From a bacterium (GTDB taxonomy: Bacteria; Electryoneota; Electryoneia; Electryoneales; Electryoneaceae), in contig JAIOHU010000137.1 in NCBI GenBank assembly GCA_019912845.1, forward strand, positions 1 to 64,000: a stretch of DNA of 64,000 nucleotides. The letters run 5' to 3'. Positions within the stretch are counted from its first letter, which is position 1. Each line of letters opens with the position of its first letter. The notes below the pieces were generated by a model. The model ran no database searches. It was given only the letters and a program-made list of their open reading frames with translations, and was not told the DNA's origin. This document shows, piece after piece, positions 47,291-55,824 of the stretch. Made by a program: the position numbers and the translations under genes.

Positions 47291-47713
47291 TTATTGCCAG
47301 GGTATACGGTCTAGCGTCCAGTGTATACCGTCAAGGTAGACCATTTCGGTATGGTCATCATCTAAGAATTTATATCCACGAACATAACTAGTGTCGTGCA
47401 CCTCATGGATAATAAAATCCTGCCAACAGTAACTACGACCCTTGAAAGATAAGGGTTGTACTGTGAAAGTTGTATCAGTAAGCTCTATGCATCCAAACTC
47501 TTTTAGGGTCTTCTGGCATCCATCCTCATAAGTATCTACTGCGAATTTATTCTCATAAAAAAAGAAAAAATTCCCTGAAAAGCCGCGAACTTCCCAAGCT
47601 GTATTCACCAATTCTTCAGGTACGGTTACCTCAATTACCGATGTCGCCCTTACCGGTTCGCTATCTTCAGAGCATCCCAAGAATAGCAGTAAAAGCAGTA
47701 TAAAGTATTTCAT
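47291..47713 (-). CDS. Small lipoprotein, paralogue 1
   Basis: 140 residues. Signal peptide and lipobox LLLLFLGCSEDSEP (Cys about residue 14), then RATSVIEVTVPEELVNTAWEVRGFSGNFFFF and a C-terminal HWTLDRIPW. Residues 1-38 and the C-terminal RIPW are nearly identical to the gene at 48413-48838, while the middle has diverged. The short all-beta, VNTxW-type pattern resembles lipocalin-like lipoproteins, but I cannot assign a family. Two cysteine pairs may form disulfides. Confidence 0.65.
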   Translation of the reverse strand: MKYFILLLLLFLGCSEDSEPVRATSVIEVTVPEELVNTAWEVRGFSGNFFFFYENKFAVDTYEDGCQKTLKEFGCIELTDTTFTVQPLSFKGRSYCWQDFIIHEVHDTSYVRGYKFLDDDHTEMVYLDGIHWTLDRIPWQ

Positions 47714-47788
47714 GTAATTTTCTCGTTTTCATAATCGACCAAGATTCCCTAAATTACCATACTTAAGCAATGAAAACCAAAGGATACA

Positions 47789-48337
47789 ATGAAAAGAGCT
47801 ATATTTCTGTTGCTACTTATAAGTAGTGCTGCAAGCGCAAAAGAAGTTGCCATTCGATTGTCACCAATTTTCAATAAAGTCGAATTTGGAGATTCGGATT
47901 TTGCACTCGGTGTTTTCGGGGGTGTTGATATTTCCTTCCGCGATAGCTTGTTCTTTTCATTTTATATCACCCATTTATCAATCAGCGAGAATACAAAGTT
48001 CGACCAATTGAACCAATCATACAACATCGGCTTCAATATTGCAGAGTTTGGTATAAACGCTAATGCGATTACGACACCCCATATCCGCACAAAAATTGGT
48101 GGTGTTTTGGGGATTGCCAAAGGATATATTAATCAAAGTGACAAACAAGTGCACTCATCTACAGGACTTTCTGCTAGAATATTTTATGATATTGAGGGTA
48201 ACCTCGCACCAGAAGTAAATCCATTTCTGACAGTCTCTTTCAGATATGCCAAACTGGGTGAATTTCGGAATGAACCTATTTATAATTTTTCTGGAGTTGT
48301 TTTTATGGTTGGACTAAGGCTTAGGCTGAGGACATAG
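47789..48337 (+). CDS. Small outer-membrane beta-barrel-like protein
   Basis: 182 residues. A signal peptide (RAIFLLLLISSAASA) is followed by alternating hydrophobic strands (VAIRLSPIFNKVEF, LGVFGGVDISFRDSLFFSFYITHLS, FNIAEFGINANAI, IRTKIGGVLGIAKGYI) and a C-terminal FSGVVFMVGLRLRLRT. It is consistent with an 8-stranded porin-like barrel of an OmpW/OmpX type, but no family motif is clear. It lies between two paralogous lipoprotein genes on the other strand. Confidence 0.6.
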   Translation: MKRAIFLLLLISSAASAKEVAIRLSPIFNKVEFGDSDFALGVFGGVDISFRDSLFFSFYITHLSISENTKFDQLNQSYNIGFNIAEFGINANAITTPHIRTKIGGVLGIAKGYINQSDKQVHSSTGLSARIFYDIEGNLAPEVNPFLTVSFRYAKLGEFRNEPIYNFSGVVFMVGLRLRLRT

Positions 48338-48412
48338 CGACTCTCCCGTTTTTGCAATTTCGATTCCTCAATCCTTTATACCATATTCCAGGATCGGTGG
48401 GAATAAATAGCT

Positions 48413-48838
48413 TCAATTCCAAGGGATACGGGTAAGGTGAATGACTATATTTGGAATATGCCAGAAGTCTAACTCTGTCGAGTCCGGTTCTGTATATTTG
48501 TAATACTGGATCGAGGGGGCACTGTCTCCAATTTCCGAATACTCAAAATCATTTACGCAGTTTGCACGATGCTTGTTGGATTCAATTTTTAGCGTAAAGG
48601 ATGTATCGCTAACCTCTTCGCATAAATAAATTGATTCCGACATTAGGCAGTATTCGTTTTCAGTGGTAATGATGAACTCGGTCTCCGAAAAAATCATCTC
48701 TTCCCCGAAGTTGCTAGACCACCGCGTATTGACTAATTCTTCGGGCACAGTGATCTCAATTACCGATGTCGCCCTGACCGGTTCGCTATCTTCAGAGCAT
48801 CCTATGAAAAGCAGTAAAAGAATTATCAGATATCTCAT
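48413..48838 (-). CDS. Small lipoprotein, paralogue 2
   Basis: 141 residues. Lipobox LLLLFIGCSEDSEP and the segment RATSVIEITVPEELVNTRW match paralogue 1 almost residue for residue, and the nucleotide sequence of this part is also very similar, indicating recent duplication or gene conversion. The middle is unrelated at first sight, and the end (HLTRIPWN) is again conserved. It is coupled to the small membrane protein gene upstream by an ATGA overlap. Function unknown. Confidence 0.65.
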   Translation of the reverse strand: MRYLIILLLLFIGCSEDSEPVRATSVIEITVPEELVNTRWSSNFGEEMIFSETEFIITTENEYCLMSESIYLCEEVSDTSFTLKIESNKHRANCVNDFEYSEIGDSAPSIQYYKYTEPDSTELDFWHIPNIVIHLTRIPWN

Positions 48839-49014
48839 GGTTTATCTTTGAGTTTAAAAATTTCGTTGTTTTTTTGTAGCTTGATAATCTGATCAAGCCT
48901 ATATTTTACTCCGAACACGGCAAAAGGAAGTATAGTCCAAAGGACTACTATCACGACAGTTGTAACCCCAAGCAACCCATAAATCGCCCCAAGTGCTCCC
49001 AAACTTGTAACCAT
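48835..49014 (-). CDS. Small membrane protein (59 aa)
   Basis: A 59-residue frame starting at the ATG at 49014 encodes a long hydrophobic stretch (LGAIYGLLGVTTVVIVVLWTILPFAVFGV, about residues 8-36, perhaps one or two helices) and a charged, helical tail (KYRLDQIIKLQKNNEIFKLKD). Its TGA overlaps the ATG of the downstream lipoprotein gene (ATGA), which supports genuine translation. No family recognised. Confidence 0.65.
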   Translation of the reverse strand: MVTSLGALGAIYGLLGVTTVVIVVLWTILPFAVFGVKYRLDQIIKLQKNNEIFKLKDKP

Positions 49015-49070
49015 AAAACCTCATATGTAGACGATAAAAGGTTTAACTCCTCATTCCTGATTAGTCAAGT

Positions 49071-49742
49071 TCAGGGAAGTTGATCGAGATGATCCAGCCA
49101 AAATTCCGGCTTCTCCAATTTCATTTTTTGATGATCGCCAAAGCCATAGGAGACAGCCGCCGCATGACAACCGGCAGCGTGGGCAGCTTGAATGTCCGCA
49201 GGGGTATCACCAATGACCAGGGTTTCGGAAGGAGTGGCATCCAGACGTTCGAGGGCAAGATGAATTACGAAGGGATCGGGTTTAACTGGTTTATCCTCAT
49301 CAGTCCCACAGATTTTATCGACTGAATCATGCAGCCCGATACCCTCCATCACAAACTGTGCCGCCTCCTCGAACTTGGTCGTTGCCACGGCGATATTTGC
49401 ACCACAATGACGTATTCTCGCGAGGCATTCTCTAACTCCAGGATAAAGTACCACTCCTGAAGGAAAATGGGCATCATGCCCGCGACGATAAGCGGTCACC
49501 AGACGATCAAACAACACGTTATCCATTTCATCAAAGATACCGTTCTCTCGCATATAGTAAGGAAAAATTTCAGAGAGAGGACGTCCAATCCATCTGGCAA
49601 CATCATCGATGGTAACACCATTGATATTCATTTCGGCGAGTGCAGTTATCACACCTTCACCGATTGCAATACGAGAATCTGTCAAGGTTCCATCGAGGTC
49701 GAAGATATAATGTTTGTAACGGCAGGGAGCTTTAGGGGTCAC
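49071..49742 (-). CDS. HAD-superfamily phosphatase (Gph/5'-nucleotidase-like)
   Basis: 223 residues from a GTG start that overlaps the upstream stop (TAGTG). HAD motif I is HYIFDLDGTLTDS, motif II VATTKFE, the lysine is in KPVKPDP, and motif III is LVIGDTPADIQAAHAAG. The helical cap between motifs I and II is of the phosphoglycolate-phosphatase type. Likely a small-molecule phosphatase. The exact substrate (2-phosphoglycolate, nucleotide or other) is open. Confidence 0.88.
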   Translation of the reverse strand: MTPKAPCRYKHYIFDLDGTLTDSRIAIGEGVITALAEMNINGVTIDDVARWIGRPLSEIFPYYMRENGIFDEMDNVLFDRLVTAYRRGHDAHFPSGVVLYPGVRECLARIRHCGANIAVATTKFEEAAQFVMEGIGLHDSVDKICGTDEDKPVKPDPFVIHLALERLDATPSETLVIGDTPADIQAAHAAGCHAAAVSYGFGDHQKMKLEKPEFWLDHLDQLP

Positions 49743-50149
49743 TATGTTTTGTCCACTGTAGCATTTGTTTGTTTGCGGTGCAGGAGCATCATGGGAATGG
49801 GTTTCGGTTTAAGTGTGATCAAGGTATCCAGCCCGCCAACGATTTTACCAATGATGTTGACAGGTGTTGCAGGACGAATTTCACCATTCTGCGATATGGG
49901 TGTCGGACCCCAGAAAATACAGAAGGCATTTCCCAGTGGCCAGTAGGCGAGTGTACCGGGTTCAGTGATGGTGGAGACAGGCTTGTCCTCTCCGACATAG
50001 ACCGGTATCGAACCATACAACTCTTCGCCCCAATAGTCGCCAGCAAACTCTAAAGGCAGTTTCTTAATAATGGCACGGGCAGTAAGGGTGTTGTTCAGTT
50101 CAGCGGTAAGCGTCAAATCACCAACTACAATTTTTATTGGAAAGTTCAC
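49742..50149 (-). CDS. Cyclophilin-like-fold protein (TM1367/DUF369 type)
   Basis: 135 residues from the GTG at 50149, chosen because GAGGAG lies four bases before it and because the family starts just before KIVVGDLTLTAEL. The open frame continues 27 codons further up without a good start. Features are LTLTAELNNTLTARAIIKKLPLEF, WGEELYGSIPVYVG, GTLAYWPLGNAFCIFWGPTPIS, and IGKIVGGLDTL, the cyclophilin-like pattern of the TM1367 family. Biochemical role unknown. Coupled to the HAD phosphatase gene. Confidence 0.75.
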   Translation of the reverse strand: MNFPIKIVVGDLTLTAELNNTLTARAIIKKLPLEFAGDYWGEELYGSIPVYVGEDKPVSTITEPGTLAYWPLGNAFCIFWGPTPISQNGEIRPATPVNIIGKIVGGLDTLITLKPKPIPMMLLHRKQTNATVDKT

Positions 50150-50368
50150 ATCGCTCCTCGCACTCCTCAGGACAACATATGTACTTCCATGAATAGCTGA
50201 AAGGTATGCAGCGAATGAAAAGCACCTCAAGTAAAAAACAAAAGAATTTTAATTCATTTTGCGTAAATCCTGGAGACTGGAGCCACATCACAGGTGGAAG
50301 CCAAACCACCCATCGTGATATATTCGTCCACACTTCAAAATAGATCAAATATAAACTGGGAGATGAAA

Positions 50369-51679
50369 ATGTTTCGCATAGGGATACGAAGGGAAGATAA
50401 GACAGATCAGGAACGTCGTGCACCACTGGCACCGCATCATGTAAGGCAATTAATAAAAGACAACGTTGTCGAAATTTACGTCGAACGAGCCGAGCAACGT
50501 GTTTACTCCCACGATGAATATGAAAATGCTGGAGCAAAAGTGGTGGATGATTTGCCCGAATGTGATCTTATTATGGGGGTAAAAGAAATTCCAGTGAGCC
50601 GTCTGCATGCAGGAAAACCGCACCTCTTCTTCTCCCACACCATCAAGGGTCAGGAATATAATATGCCGTTATTGCAATCCATTCTTGACCAGAATTGCAC
50701 CTTGATGGACTATGAGGTGGTTACAGATGAACAAAATCGACGATTGGTCTTTTTTGGTGTACAGGCGGGTCAGGCTGGAATGCTGAACAGCCTATGGAGT
50801 TTGGGACAACGTTATCAGAATCTTGGGATCGAAACTCCTTTCAAACATTTACGTCAAGCAAAAACCTACCCTTCGTTGGATGAAGCCAGAGAAGCTGTAA
50901 GTGCTGTGGGGGAGATGATTCGACGCGAAGGGTTACCAAAACAGATAACACCGTTTATTTGCGGGATTACTGGATATGGGAAGGTCTCACAGGGTGCACA
51001 GGAAATCTACGATCTACTCAAGCCAGAAACAGTTCATCCCGAAGAGCTGTCAAAAATGCGTGATGGGACACTGTTTTCCTCTGCCAACAGGGTCTACAAA
51101 ACAGTATTTAAGGAAGAACACTTTGTTAAGCGAATCGACAATACTGAACCATTCAATCTGCAAGAATATTTTTCCACTCCAGAACTGTACACCTCCTCCT
51201 TTGCACAACACTTTCCCTACCTGAACTGTTTGATAAATGCAATATACTGGGATGATCGTTATCCTCGTCTTATAACATGGGAAGACCTCACTACAATACT
51301 CGAAAAGAACTATCCTCTTGCTGTCGTCGGGGATATCACCTGCGATATCGATGGTTCGATCCAGTTTACGGTCGAAGCTACTGAGCCGAATAATCCGGTT
51401 TACGTGATTAATCCAGATTCACGAAAGCCGCAATATGGTTTTGAGGGTGACGGCATTCAGATGATGACAGTGGATATTCTTCCAACCGCAATCCCACGCG
51501 ATTCGACGAATGCCTTTGGCGATATGCTGGTTCCATTCATTCCAGGATTGGCGAAAACCGATTTTACGTTACCTTTCGACAAGCTGAATTGTCCACCAGA
51601 ATTCAAACGTGCGATTATTGCACACCAGGGAAAACTGACTCCTGAATTTACTGGACTGGAAGAGTTTCTGAAAAAATGA
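50369..51679 (+). CDS. Saccharopine dehydrogenase/lysine-ketoglutarate reductase-like protein
   Basis: 436 residues from the ATG at 50369, which has GGGAG six bases upstream. Frames open earlier lack a site. The N-terminal domain (RIGIRREDKTDQERRAPLAPHHVRQLI) is the alanine dehydrogenase/LYS1 N-terminal fold, followed by GKPHLFFSHTIKGQEYNMPLLQ and the NAD domain (FGVQAGQAGMLNSLWSLG; ITGYGKVSQGAQEIYDLL). It resembles the lysine-ketoglutarate reductase half of animal and plant AASS more than yeast LYS1. The predicted reaction is lysine plus 2-oxoglutarate to saccharopine or its reverse. A terminator follows. Confidence 0.82.
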   Translation: MFRIGIRREDKTDQERRAPLAPHHVRQLIKDNVVEIYVERAEQRVYSHDEYENAGAKVVDDLPECDLIMGVKEIPVSRLHAGKPHLFFSHTIKGQEYNMPLLQSILDQNCTLMDYEVVTDEQNRRLVFFGVQAGQAGMLNSLWSLGQRYQNLGIETPFKHLRQAKTYPSLDEAREAVSAVGEMIRREGLPKQITPFICGITGYGKVSQGAQEIYDLLKPETVHPEELSKMRDGTLFSSANRVYKTVFKEEHFVKRIDNTEPFNLQEYFSTPELYTSSFAQHFPYLNCLINAIYWDDRYPRLITWEDLTTILEKNYPLAVVGDITCDIDGSIQFTVEATEPNNPVYVINPDSRKPQYGFEGDGIQMMTVDILPTAIPRDSTNAFGDMLVPFIPGLAKTDFTLPFDKLNCPPEFKRAIIAHQGKLTPEFTGLEEFLKK

Positions 51680-51725
51680 GCGTGAACATTCCAGACTCCA
51701 AGATATATGCTTTAGAAAATATCCA

Positions 51726-51758
51726 GGGAGATAGCTGTTTGCTGTCTCCCTTCTTTTT
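51726..51758 (+). terminator. Rho-independent terminator
   Basis: A stem GGGAGATAGC (51726-51735) / GCTGTCTCCC (51741-51750) with one wobble and a 5-base loop is followed by TTCTTTTT. It ends the saccharopine-dehydrogenase-like transcript. Confidence 0.9.
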
Positions 51759-51862
51759 GCGAAATTTTCCACAAGGTTTGTTATAAGTGATTGAAATTTG
51801 TTTAATTTCATGAAATGAAATTGTATCGGGAAGATCACGATAGATGCTTTGGAGGAGAAAGG

Positions 51863-52612
51863 ATGAGTGAAGTCTCACAAAATCCACAAGAGTACCAGGA
51901 AAACCCATCTTTATGGGTGTCACTTGCCGCCCAGATAGCAAAAAACAATGAAAGTCCACCCTTGGAATTGGTGGAAGCGCTGAAAATATCCGAACACCCG
52001 GTTATTAAAGACCCTTATGCAGCTCAACCCTATCTCTGGGAGCTGTTTGGAGTACCTCATCGAGACAAGGGATTGAGATGGCTTGATTCGCACGGATTGC
52101 TTGCAGAGATACTTCCAGCATGGGGAGGCAACGCTGTACGTAGGTCATTGCGTCTAAACGCCACCGAAAATGTCCACCTCGAAAAATGGCGCGAAGGGCT
52201 TGACGACGGCGTATTCAGGTTGATCTGCGATATTCATGATGTGGTTATTGATGGGCGATTAAATCGTTGGGCATGGACTGCTGTTGCGACCCTCCTGGCA
52301 GGCGGTGATACAGAAAATGCTATCCAATGGATGAAGTTTATCCGACGTGATCTCTACAAAGTAGGTGCAACAGAAGCGGAGATTATCTGGGTAGAGCGTG
52401 TGCTCACCAGTTTTAATCGCGGCCTGATGTTCATTCGTGGCGATGCGAAAGAGAGTGCCATGACTCCGGCTGTGGCGGTGGCTTGTTTGAGCACATTGCA
52501 TGCGTTGAAGGAAGGTCTAACGGAAACAGACTTCAAAGCAGCAGCCGAACGAATAAATGTAGCTCTTGCTGATCAGGTCAATCCACTGGATAACGATGAT
52601 GTTGAAAAGTAA
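51863..52612 (+). CDS. Hypothetical protein, helical, tRNA-nucleotidyltransferase C-terminus-like
   Basis: 249 residues from the ATG at 51863, preceded by GGAGGAGAAA. The upstream in-frame ATG lacks a site. Mostly helical. The stretch LDSHGLLAEILPAWGGNAVRRSLRLNATENVHLEKW, then RLICDIHDVV, is reminiscent of the region after the head domain of CCA-adding enzymes (GLL..ILPE, an HD-like span), but the HD metal residues and the catalytic head are missing. It could be a regulatory or degenerate relative. Low confidence in homology, good confidence that it is a gene. Confidence 0.6.
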   Translation: MSEVSQNPQEYQENPSLWVSLAAQIAKNNESPPLELVEALKISEHPVIKDPYAAQPYLWELFGVPHRDKGLRWLDSHGLLAEILPAWGGNAVRRSLRLNATENVHLEKWREGLDDGVFRLICDIHDVVIDGRLNRWAWTAVATLLAGGDTENAIQWMKFIRRDLYKVGATEAEIIWVERVLTSFNRGLMFIRGDAKESAMTPAVAVACLSTLHALKEGLTETDFKAAAERINVALADQVNPLDNDDVEK

Positions 52613-52658
52613 AGAAATCAATCGATTTTATTACGGTTCTCGAAAATAAGATCCACTC

Positions 52659-52694
52659 GCGTCATCCCGGTGATGAGTTGGGCCGAGATCCAGT
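52659..52694. repeat. Dispersed repeat, family A, copy 4 (diverged)
   Basis: GCGTCATCCCGGTGATGAG, ending in GAGATCCAG, is the family A frame in inverse orientation (GTCAT...ATCCAG), with the central arms decayed. Confidence 0.5.
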
Positions 52695-52831
52695 AAGGAA
52701 TTAATATTCTTCATTATAGGATAGAAGGGAATGTAAGAAATCCAGGCAATCCGAACACTTAGCAGTTTTAAGATGAGACAATAATTCCAAGAATCAGTAT
52801 GTATCCAGCCCTAAAAATCAGCGCATCTATC

Positions 52832-52855
52832 CCGCAATATCTTCGGATATTGCGG
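52832..52855. repeat. UNCG-loop hairpin repeat, family C, copy 1
   Basis: A perfect 10-bp stem CCGCAATATC / GATATTGCGG with loop TTCG, flanked by GAAC. Copy 2 at 57461-57480 has the same structure with a compensatory pair change. Confidence 0.75.
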
Positions 52856-52911
52856 AACGTAAATGCAGGAATTCTTACCTCTAGTGCATCAACTCACATT
52901 TTTTGATAACT

Positions 52912-53000
52912 GGCTTTGGACTTGTCCAAAGTTTAATAATTCTCGTGTTCGTTTTATTAAACCTTGGATAAATCCAAGGCCAATCAATCAGTCCATTAGA
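52912..53000. repeat. Dispersed double-hairpin repeat, family B, copy 2
   Basis: Two perfect 18-base palindromes, CTTTGGACTTGTCCAAAG (52914-52931) and CCTTGGATAAATCCAAGG (52962-52979), separated by TTTAATAA and about 22 variable bases. It ends six bases before the stop codon of the minus-strand AhpD-like gene. Confidence 0.8.
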
Positions 53001-53006
53001 ATCGAA

Positions 53007-53315
53007 CTACTTATCCAGAATGTCTTCCACCCAGGTCATGTTTGCCATGGATGCCGGAAAACCGAGTGTGGGGATACCAAGCAATGCAACCTGACGTATT
53101 TCCTCATCAGTCAAGCCGATCTCCAGTGCCTTCCGGGTTTGTGAGTGGACTCCACCTTCAAGCCGCGCGCCCATAGCCAGCCCCAGTTTAACCAGCGCAC
53201 GCGATCGTTCATCCAGCGGTCCATGTTCGTGGATTTTTTCGCCCATTTTACGGTAAGCTGCGGCGATCTCAGGATACGTTTTACAGAATTCGGTGTAGGT
53301 TTTTGGCAGGTTCAT
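53007..53315 (-). CDS. Carboxymuconolactone decarboxylase-family protein
   Basis: 102 residues from the ATG at 53315, preceded by GGGGG. The CMD/AhpD fold is recognisable (LDERSRALVKLGLAMGARLEGGVHSQTRKALEIGLTDEEIRQVALLGIPTLG). The CxxC redox pair of AhpD-type members is absent (GGVHSQT, where CVxCH is common), so peroxidase activity is unlikely. It may be a decarboxylase-like or ligand-binding protein. Single gene with a family B repeat at its 3' end. Confidence 0.85.
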   Translation of the reverse strand: MNLPKTYTEFCKTYPEIAAAYRKMGEKIHEHGPLDERSRALVKLGLAMGARLEGGVHSQTRKALEIGLTDEEIRQVALLGIPTLGFPASMANMTWVEDILDK

Positions 53316-53350
53316 CTGTACCCCCATTTGGTTGTTCTTTTGTTATAATT

Positions 53351-54418
53351 TTATTCTTGATGAAACGGATAGACACCACTCCAGAATCGTTGCCATCCAG
53401 ATTCGCTAGTTTCAGAGCCTTTCTCAGGCTCACTCATATCATCATCATGAACGACGACTTCATCTTCGCTTTTCTTTTTTCCACCAGGGAAAACCCTGCC
53501 GAAAGTATTTCGTTTCAGAAGGTCAGCAACATCACGCGCCCAACGTTCAAGTTTGCTTCGGTATTTTCTGGCAGCTTCTTCTGATGACCAGGGACGGTAG
53601 CTTCGGCAACGGTCAACAGCAGCATGACCTGCAACCGAAGTTAGCAAGCCACTGAACAACCCTTCCGAAAAAGGTTCACCATATCGTCCAACCAGGGGAA
53701 TATGTCGCCCCAAACCAATCCAGAGATTATCCATATTACCAAGCAGGTTCACCGCAGCGACCACACGTGCGATATCATAAAAGATCGACCATGTTTCACG
53801 TACTGAAGGACGGCTCCGGTAGACACGAATTATTTGGTTGATCATACGAAAGTTTCGGTTCAATACGATGTACATATCAATGCTGCGATAGGGCGAAAGC
53901 GTAGTACCGAGTGAAACAATACCAACATTGTCAGCGATGATCTCTTCGGCTCTTTTATCCAGGATGGTAAGCAGGGGAGCCATGTTTTCTGTTTCGATTG
54001 CCTGCACTTCCTGCTGAAACTCGCCGGCGTTCCCAAGTGGTGAACCGAGCTTCTCAACTCGATTACGGAAAGTGGTCAAACGTTGCGGGGTTTTCTCTTT
54101 CAACAGTGGGTTCGCTTCAAAACGCTCGACCAGCATGAGCAGATATTTACGAAAACGTATCGCATCACGAACCGAAACATCACCCTCTGTGGGTAAGGGT
54201 GGTGCTTTGGGCACCTTCCCAAAACTGAAAATCCCACGTACCTGCCAGACAAGGTATCCCAACAGGAGAGCAATCAGAACAAGAAAAGCATACCCGGCAT
54301 AAGGATGAACCTCTTTCAAGGTTACATAAGCACGCAATACTTCCATGATTGCGAAGATGGAGAACAAAATACCAACAGCAACCAGAGCACGTTCGATATT
54401 ATTCAGTAGGGGTTTCAT
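53351..54418 (-). CDS. Membrane protein with DUF697/YcjF-like region
   Basis: 355 residues from the ATG at 54418. The open frame continues 32 codons upstream into a family B repeat, which is unlikely to be coding. Two N-terminal transmembrane helices (ALVAVGILFSIFAIMEVLRAY, YAGYAFLVLIALLLGYLVWQV) are followed by a cytoplasmic helical domain and a C-terminal part (ETWSIFYDIARVVAAVNLLGNMDNLWIGLGRHIP, SEGLFSGLLTSVAGHAAVDRC) resembling DUF697 of YcjF-like proteins. The tail is charged and acidic. Function unknown. Confidence 0.6.
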   Translation of the reverse strand: MKPLLNNIERALVAVGILFSIFAIMEVLRAYVTLKEVHPYAGYAFLVLIALLLGYLVWQVRGIFSFGKVPKAPPLPTEGDVSVRDAIRFRKYLLMLVERFEANPLLKEKTPQRLTTFRNRVEKLGSPLGNAGEFQQEVQAIETENMAPLLTILDKRAEEIIADNVGIVSLGTTLSPYRSIDMYIVLNRNFRMINQIIRVYRSRPSVRETWSIFYDIARVVAAVNLLGNMDNLWIGLGRHIPLVGRYGEPFSEGLFSGLLTSVAGHAAVDRCRSYRPWSSEEAARKYRSKLERWARDVADLLKRNTFGRVFPGGKKKSEDEVVVHDDDMSEPEKGSETSESGWQRFWSGVYPFHQE

Positions 54419-54465
54419 CCTGTTAAGGTAGCTCGAAAAGGAGGTATTCTCAAAACTCAAGCATA

Positions 54466-54545
54466 ATTGGCATTGGACTTGTCCAATGTTTAATAACGCT
54501 GGTAGTAGATTCATTAGACCCTGGATAAACTGGGGTCAATTAGGT
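54466..54545. repeat. Dispersed double-hairpin repeat, family B, copy 3
   Basis: A perfect palindrome CATTGGACTTGTCCAATG (54471-54488), then TTTAATAA, a variable spacer and a decayed second palindrome (CCCTGGATAAACTGGGG, 54519-54535). Compared with copy 2, both sides of the first palindrome changed together. It lies downstream of the SGNH-hydrolase-like gene stop. Confidence 0.75.
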
Positions 54546-54625
54546 ATTTCAGGTGACTGAACTCACCAGATAATCGAAACAATAATCCTTTGATAAACCC
54601 ACACATGAGTTTACCAAAAGGAGGA

Positions 54626-55735
54626 TTACTCTGGTTCGGGCGAGGAAAGTACGCCAAGAACAGTGTTTGCGACCAGTTCGTGACCCAATTTATTCCAGTG
54701 GTTATCGTACGGGGTCTCAAAGCGTTGTTTATGTTTAGCATAGTGAGTTTTGAATATCGGGGTCATATCAATAAATTCGCAATCTCGTGAAGCGCAGATT
54801 TCACTCATTAACATGTGCAAAAACATGAGCTTGCTATTCTTGAAACTGTTATTGTATATCTCTTCTCGCAATCCATCCATGATAAAGATGACTCGCTTGT
54901 CCGAATTTTCCTTCAGGATAGTTTCGATGAGATAGGTGATACCGGATTTTATGTCCTCCAGACGCTCAAACATCGCATCAACATTGATGTTCATGTTGTA
55001 TTCCGGAGCGTCACCACCCATCGTTAATCGGTTTATAAATCCCTGAAGAACTTCCTTAGCATGCAAATTGATGTACAGGTAACGAACGAGTGCGCTTTTG
55101 CGAATCATCCGGATTGTATTGTTGGGTCGATATGCTTTTGGTGGAATTTCATTGATTCCATGTGCGCTGTCCTCGATCTGCATAAATAACGGATTCCGAA
55201 TCATATCCGTATGACTCTCATCAAAATCATTGTGAATGACAACAAAAACCAGGATATCGGGATCGAAATTTGTGTTCACATAACGTGAAACATGCAAATA
55301 CTGCGAAAAAGGTGCACCTGCCATCCCGAAACTGTAAACACGCATGCTATCCTGCAATGAATCCGCCACCAGCGAGCTCATTTTCTGGTCAACATCCAGT
55401 TGCAGCCCATCCACATAAGAATCGCCGATGATCGCCACCAACGGCTTTGTGGACGAACGATCATAATCAAATGGACTATTCCAGCCATAGTTGTTGATAT
55501 GCCATCTGCCACGTTGCTGAGCGAAGTTACCAATGGTAAACAACCCATCACTATTCAGGGAAGCGTTGTAATTCATCACATTTCCATTGGGGTCAGTTTG
55601 ATGGTATGGCGGGAAACTTGCCGGGATGATAAAACGAAAGGTCAGTTCTGCGAATGCCAGCAAAAGAATTATTGTTGGAACAGTCACCAGCAAAAAGTTA
55701 CGCAATATTGCCCTGAATTTATTCACTTTTTCCAC
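54626..55735 (-). CDS. Membrane-anchored SGNH/GDSL hydrolase-like protein
   Basis: 369 residues from a GTG start. One N-terminal transmembrane helix (FLLVTVPTIILLLAFAELTFRFII) is followed by an SGNH domain: block I VAIIGDSYVDGLQLD (Ser about residue 110), FGMAGAPFSQ (block II Gly), HNDFDES (block III Asn-like) and a C-terminal YDNHWNKLGHELVA with Asp/His (block V). Such proteins often de-acylate or O-acetylate surface glycans (AlgX/DltD relatives). Substrate unknown. Confidence 0.78.
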   Translation of the reverse strand: MEKVNKFRAILRNFLLVTVPTIILLLAFAELTFRFIIPASFPPYHQTDPNGNVMNYNASLNSDGLFTIGNFAQQRGRWHINNYGWNSPFDYDRSSTKPLVAIIGDSYVDGLQLDVDQKMSSLVADSLQDSMRVYSFGMAGAPFSQYLHVSRYVNTNFDPDILVFVVIHNDFDESHTDMIRNPLFMQIEDSAHGINEIPPKAYRPNNTIRMIRKSALVRYLYINLHAKEVLQGFINRLTMGGDAPEYNMNINVDAMFERLEDIKSGITYLIETILKENSDKRVIFIMDGLREEIYNNSFKNSKLMFLHMLMSEICASRDCEFIDMTPIFKTHYAKHKQRFETPYDNHWNKLGHELVANTVLGVLSSPEPE

Positions 55736-55824
55736 TCAGCAGAAACGACCATCAGTGATTTTTTGATTGGTGGAAGGTAAAAGATGCTCCTCGTACTAGC
55801 AAGGTTGGGAATTTACTGATAGCC

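Larger units (their letters stand above)
52613..53006. other. Gene-free stretch packed with three repeat families
   Basis: No gene. In under 400 bases it carries a family A copy (52659-52694), a UNCG-loop hairpin of family C (52832-52855) and a full family B element (52912-53000), between convergent genes. Confidence 0.7.

Noticed and set aside
54419-54514. N-terminal 32-codon extension of the DUF697-like gene
   Set aside because: It is translated from the family B repeat; the ATG at 54418 gives a normal membrane-protein start.
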